Assembly (NCBI GenBank): GCA_900315395.1
Contig: OMZC01000085.1
Location: forward strand, 1 to 33,322
DNA from: an uncultured Gammaproteobacteria bacterium
Lineage (GTDB): Bacteria; Pseudomonadota; Gammaproteobacteria; Enterobacterales; Succinivibrionaceae
DNA length: 33,322 nt
Direction: 5' to 3'
Position 1 is the stretch's first letter; each line of letters opens with the position of its first letter. Positions 31,917 through 33,322 of the stretch are shown piece after piece. The notes below the pieces were generated by a model, which had not been told where the DNA came from, searched no databases, and was given only the letters and a program-made list of their open reading frames with translations. The translations under genes were made by a program, and so were the position numbers.

Positions 31917-33314
31917 ATGAACAATTCAAACATTTCCCGTAATTGTAAGGGGGGGGGGGAAGACCTTTGGTTTAAGAAAACAAAGGTTCTTTTAGCGCTA
32001 TTTTTTACTCTAATAGTAATCACAATAATGAGTTTATCTTCAAGATATTCACCTCTCTGTGATGATTTTTTAATTTCATTTAAATTCACCCCTCATTTTG
32101 ATTCAGCCACAAAAATTTTTATTCGTCCTGCTTTTGAGTCTGTAAACAAAAATTTTAGAGGATCTTTTGGAACAGGATGTCCTGTTGGAACTCAAAAAGA
32201 AATAACCTCAAATCTTGAGTGTATTTTAAAAATACCAAGAAACACAGTTATTGACCGAATTGAGTTTAGATTTGACAACACCGCGGGAAGCTTTGAGATT
32301 GGGGATATTAAGTTAGGTCACGATAAGACACCTCTTAATTCAATTGCAACTAATGAGTCAGATTTAAAAGTTGGAGATAGTTTAAATCTCTTAAAAGGTG
32401 ATCTGCGTGAAACTGCCACTATTAAGGTTTCAGGAAAAGACAAAGATCAGGCAACCATAATTATTGACAAAAGACTCTCTATGAGGGGAACTCCTGGCAT
32501 AAGATATGGTAATATTCTAAGTATCTTGACTATAGGCGTTATTTCCTATTTTATCTGCTTACAGCTTTTTAACTTTCTGTTTAAAAGAGAAAAAATAGAC
32601 GAATCAAAAGTTGTCGTTCACTATAAATCAAGACAATTTATGAATATCGAAATCCTGCGTTTTCTTTTAGTGATGTTCGTAATTTTGGAACATAGTGCAG
32701 GAAACTTTATAAACATCTCGCAGCAGGAATTCTTCTATTTAGATAATTTTGTAAATGGAGGTCGTTCTCAACTGTTCTTCGTTATAGCAGGATTCTTTCT
32801 TTTTTATAGTCCAAAGAATTTACAATCTGAAGCTTTATTCTTTATAAAGAAGAGATGGTTAAGACTATCAGGTCTTGTAATATTTACAACAATTGTTGGA
32901 TTGGCCTTATACAATTTTAATACTGCCTATCATCCAATTGAAGACAATCTTTTAGCCTCGCTTTTGATCAGTGTATTAAAAAGCTCCGATACTAATTATC
33001 TAGTAGCACCAGCTTGGTATGTTAATAATCTGTTCTTCCTTTCCTGTATTTATTACGCCATTTTTAAGACACTGGAAAAGAAATATGCGCTCCTTCTAAC
33101 AGTTATTATTGCCTCCTTCTCTTTAAATCTATACGCAAGAGGCATTCCTCTTGGTACAGGACATTGTTGGGAAAATATGCCAGGAGCAGTGTTCTCCTTA
33201 AGTATTGGTATTTTAATGGCAGAAGCCTTTAAGCAGATTTCTTTAAACGCATCAGAGCAAATAATTAAAGGGGAGTTCTATAAATTAAATTTGGTAAACC
33301 CCTTTGATCTTTAA
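31917..33314 (+). CDS. Membrane acyltransferase family 3, paralog 2, with poly-G switch
   Basis: 465 residues from the ATG at 31917 (a TTG four codons earlier is open but has no ribosome site). An N-terminal helix (about 25-42), a 150-residue extracytoplasmic region, a second helix (about 190-215), then acyltransferase 3 starting near 242 with R248-x10-H259 (RFLLVMFVILEH) and FFVIAGFFLFY. A run of 11 G at 31949-31959 lies in codons 11-15; both neighbouring lengths stop within 25 codons. Compared with the 388-residue paralog at 21729, about 150 C-terminal residues are missing, perhaps a frameshift at the window edge or genuine truncation. Confidence 0.75.
   Translation: MNNSNISRNCKGGGEDLWFKKTKVLLALFFTLIVITIMSLSSRYSPLCDDFLISFKFTPHFDSATKIFIRPAFESVNKNFRGSFGTGCPVGTQKEITSNLECILKIPRNTVIDRIEFRFDNTAGSFEIGDIKLGHDKTPLNSIATNESDLKVGDSLNLLKGDLRETATIKVSGKDKDQATIIIDKRLSMRGTPGIRYGNILSILTIGVISYFICLQLFNFLFKREKIDESKVVVHYKSRQFMNIEILRFLLVMFVILEHSAGNFINISQQEFFYLDNFVNGGRSQLFFVIAGFFLFYSPKNLQSEALFFIKKRWLRLSGLVIFTTIVGLALYNFNTAYHPIEDNLLASLLISVLKSSDTNYLVAPAWYVNNLFFLSCIYYAIFKTLEKKYALLLTVIIASFSLNLYARGIPLGTGHCWENMPGAVFSLSIGILMAEAFKQISLNASEQIIKGEFYKLNLVNPFDL
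31949..31959 (+). repeat. Poly-G tract (11 G) in acyltransferase 2
   Basis: Eleven consecutive G bases in an otherwise AT-rich sequence, 33-43 bases after the ATG. At 11 the frame is open; at 10 a TAG follows after 25 codons; at 12 a TAA follows after 19 codons. This is the classic contingency-locus arrangement. Confidence 0.95.
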
Positions 33315-33322
33315 AGAAAAAT

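Overview
The window reads as a chromosomal segment of an AT-rich, anaerobic Gram-negative gammaproteobacterium, most likely of the Succinivibrionaceae type (Succinivibrio, Anaerobiospirillum or Succinatimonas relatives). Pointers are a PerR/rubrerythrin pair, gammaproteobacterial housekeeping genes (adk, xseA, a ZapC-like gene), several outer-membrane porins ending in aromatic Phe, and a MetNIQ importer. This assignment is inference from gene content, not a database match.

Layout. 1-1167: PerR-type regulator and rubrerythrin behind a perfect 7-1-7 palindrome, closed by a terminator. 1370-3337: an LtaS/OpgB-type membrane phosphotransferase. 3461-7275 (minus): a secreted protein behind adk, then a DUF3298-like secreted protein behind xseA. 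7472-8988: tRNA-Gly, -Cys, -Leu, a stretch holding two relics of the same gene and a candidate Ibs/Sib-like type I toxin-antitoxin locus, then tRNA-Pro. 9154-15838 (minus): a methionine block made of two MetQ lipoproteins, MetN, MetI, an FAD 2-hydroxyacid oxidoreductase and a PLP aminotransferase; the distal metQ has a Met/Cys-rich leader peptide. 15849-19124: mostly non-coding, AT-rich DNA with gene relics around a ZapC-like gene. 19192-25600: three paralogous porins (minus) interleaved with a Spx/ArsC-family protein, a Nudix hydrolase and a membrane acyltransferase.

26058 to about 31745: a compact Tn7-like element in which tnsA-tnsB-tnsC-tniQ form one tightly packed operon, with TTTGTC(G/A)CA boxes in inverted orientation at both ends and no cargo. 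The catalytic residues of TnsA and TnsB lie almost exactly where they do in Tn7. The left end can start at TGTACAG; its right-hand mate is not visible.

31917-33314: a second membrane acyltransferase whose fourth-line coding sequence contains an uninterrupted run of 11 G a few codons after the start, an apparent phase-variation switch. It appears C-terminally short at the window edge.

The strongest leads are the poly-G acyltransferase, the cargo-free Tn7-like element, the small hydrophobic toxin candidate with an opposing promoter, and the Met/Cys leader peptide.
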